A stretch of DNA of 7,645 nucleotides from Methanomicrobiales archaeon (lineage in GTDB: Archaea > Halobacteriota > Methanomicrobia > Methanomicrobiales > Methanospirillaceae). The notes beneath the pieces were generated by a model that made no database searches, had not been told where the DNA came from, and saw only the letters and a program-made list of their open reading frames with translations. Position numbers and translations under genes: made by a program. Shown here piece after piece: positions 6,193 through 7,645 of this stretch; within the stretch, counting starts at the first letter, position 1, and each line of letters opens with the position of its first letter. The DNA lies in NCBI GenBank assembly GCA_012798365.1, contig JAAZNH010000116.1:1-7645 (forward strand), written 5' to 3'.

Positions 6193-7645
6193 CCAACCAC
6201 CTGGATGTCATACCACCCGTCATTGTCGGTTACCGGGCAGATGCCGATCTCCGCATGGAAGCGCGCTGAGAGAAGCGCACGGTAAAATGGATCCGGTTCA
6301 GAACGGTCTTTTCCTGCAGGATCCTGTCCTGGCACATCCATTGAGGTGAGTTCCCCGATGCCTGCATGGAGAAGGAAGGGTCGTGCAGGGAGTGTGTGCA
6401 TGACGCAGATCCCGTCCTCTCCAGTAGTGACAAGCGTTTTGCCCTCATCGGTTATGGCAAGACCGGTTACTGCACCGGTGTGGGCAGGAATCGTGCTGAT
6501 GAGCGTCCGGTCAACCAGGGAGAACAGTGCACAGGTCCCGGTATCGTATCCCGCTGCAAGGATGCAGCCATCCGGCGTGATTGTTAATGCGGTAATCTTT
6601 CCCGGGATGGGGGGGAATGTCCCGGCATCTTCCTGCATTGCCCCATACGGGAGGCTGAACAGGTGGATCTTCCCCTCCGCATCTCCGGCTGCCAGCGTCG
6701 TCATGTCCGGTGAAAGTGTCACCGCTCTCACTTCAGAGCGGAAATACCGGAGAACCCGGCAGGCATCTCCACCATCTCCCGTCCCGATCCGCCAGAGCCG
6801 GATAGTTGTATCATTGCTCCCGGTTACGAGGAGGTTTCCGTTCCCGGATAGTGCACAGCAAGTAATATTGCTGGTATGGCCGCGGAGCGTGCGGATGTGT
6901 GTTGCACCAGGAAGCGAGAAGAGCCGGCAGGTTCCATCCCACCCCCCTGCGACAAGGCCGGAACTATCGGGAAGGAATGCCAGGCAGCGCAGGGATGTTG
7001 AAAAACGCTCGGAAACACCGGCAAGCCCCCCGTCATGGAGGTTCCAGATGCGCAGGGAAGAATCCGCACCGGCACAGGCAAAAAACCTTCCATCCCCGCT
7101 GATGGCGGTTGCCCGCACCGACGGGGTATAAAGGTCGATTGTACGGATGATGCTGCCATCCTGGGTATCGATAACCCGGGCCATTCCATCCCCGGTTGTA
7201 GTGACAACAAGGGTGCCGGCCGGACCAGCAAGGCTGGTAATGCCCCCGGTATGCGGGTCAATGGTACGGACAATGGTTCCTTCCGGGACCCGCCAGAGCC
7301 GCGTTGTACCGTCCCAGCTGACGGTGCCCAGCCGACTGCCATCGGGGGCAAATGTGCAGGAAGTGATTGTTTTTTTATGCCCCTTATATTCCTTTACCAG
7401 GTCTCCCTTGCCTGCCCGGTAGATGCGGATCGTGCCGTCCTGAAACCCGGCAGCAAGCAGATCGCCGCCCGGTACGGCAGAGCAGGCGGTAATACGGCGG
7501 CTGTAGAGCGGGATTGCTGCTGCAGGTGCAGGTGAGTCTTTTGTCCAGAGCAGGAGAGAATGATTATCGCAGCCGGCTGCGAACCATCCGCACCCCGCTG
7601 GCGCAGTACTACAGACAAACCTGCCGGTATGTCCGGTAAATGCAC
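6189..7645 (-). CDS. WD40 beta-propeller protein, N-terminus beyond the right edge
   Basis: The frame is open from the TGA at 6191-6189 to the window edge, giving 484 visible residues. The ATG at 7184-7182 is internal: translating upstream of it continues the same repeat pattern, with no stop and no ATG, GTG or TTG before the edge. I count ten visible WD40 repeats of about 40 residues. Several have the GH...D-G...W/F-D-G-x-x-R-L-W pattern, for example repeats starting near 7395 (GHKKTITS...DGTTRLWRV) and near 6885 (GHTSNITC...DTTIRLWRI). The last visible repeat ends near 6390. A 64-residue non-repeat tail follows, ending GWYDIQVVG. With more repeats likely outside, it could form two propellers. 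No signal peptide can be judged. WD40 propellers are protein-interaction scaffolds, and translational coupling to the Hsp70-like gene suggests that the two proteins act together. The partner and function are not known. Confidence 0.93.
   Translation of the reverse strand, partial: AFTGHTGRFVCSTAPAGCGWFAAGCDNHSLLLWTKDSPAPAAAIPLYSRRITACSAVPGGDLLAAGFQDGTIRIYRAGKGDLVKEYKGHKKTITSCTFAPDGSRLGTVSWDGTTRLWRVPEGTIVRTIDPHTGGITSLAGPAGTLVVTTTGDGMARVIDTQDGSIIRTIDLYTPSVRATAISGDGRFFACAGADSSLRIWNLHDGGLAGVSERFSTSLRCLAFLPDSSGLVAGGWDGTCRLFSLPGATHIRTLRGHTSNITCCALSGNGNLLVTGSNDTTIRLWRIGTGDGGDACRVLRYFRSEVRAVTLSPDMTTLAAGDAEGKIHLFSLPYGAMQEDAGTFPPIPGKITALTITPDGCILAAGYDTGTCALFSLVDRTLISTIPAHTGAVTGLAITDEGKTLVTTGEDGICVMHTLPARPFLLHAGIGELTSMDVPGQDPAGKDRSEPDPFYRALLSARFHAEIGICPVTDNDGWYDIQVVG

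Noticed and set aside
6346..7131. Plus-strand open frame of 261 codons opposite the WD40 gene
   Set aside because: The minus strand encodes clear, periodic WD40 repeats over the same bases; the plus-strand product is Ser/Arg/Pro-rich with no domain.
7394..7645. Minus-strand open frame of 83 codons at the right edge
   Set aside because: It is in a different frame from the WD40 gene, whose repeats run straight through this region. Its translation shows no propeller pattern.
4357..7645. Calling the right-hand operon an antiviral defence system
   Set aside because: WD40 and Hsp70-like proteins do occur in prokaryotic conflict systems, but no nuclease, protease, toxin or NTPase effector is visible, so the label is not supported by this window alone.

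Overview
The window looks like a chromosomal segment of a methanogenic archaeon, most likely of the Methanomicrobiales (Methanoregula-like). This is inferred from style, not from a database match: moderately high GC, GGAG/GGTG ribosome-binding sites, TATA-type promoters, short T-tract terminators, and a zinc-ribbon/membrane/Thr-rich-stalk protein of a kind common in that order. No rRNA, tRNA, CRISPR array, insertion sequence or prophage signature was seen.

Left part (about 1-3250) holds DNA maintenance and redox genes. A complete RecQ-family helicase (helicase core, zinc-binding/RQC, HRDC) lies on the minus strand and appears to lack an ATG start. Next is a small CDGSH iron-sulfur protein, also on the minus strand. 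Divergent from it is a complete endonuclease IV (nfo), a base-excision-repair AP endonuclease. A strong T-tract follows nfo.

Middle (3288-4343, plus strand): a membrane-anchored protein with an N-terminal zinc ribbon, one transmembrane helix, a long Thr/Pro-rich stalk and an outer CAP/SCP (YkwD-like) domain. Its stop codon faces the end of the next operon across only 13 bp.

Right part (4357-7645, minus strand) is one tightly packed operon, transcribed right to left. It begins with a large WD40 beta-propeller protein that is open through the right edge, so its N-terminus is outside the window. A divergent Hsp70-like protein follows with a 4-bp ATGA overlap, then a 67-residue DUF2997 protein 15 bp further on. 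The Hsp70-like protein keeps the fold landmarks, including a substrate-binding-domain-like C-terminus, but has lost the second phosphate loop, the hydrophobic interdomain linker and the helical lid. A propeller scaffold, an unconventional chaperone-like ATPase homologue and a DUF2997 peptide make a little-described module, and this is the most interesting part of the window.

No gene-free stretch exceeds 300 bases. The two longest gaps (1830-2025 and 2239-2403) carry the regulatory features listed below.
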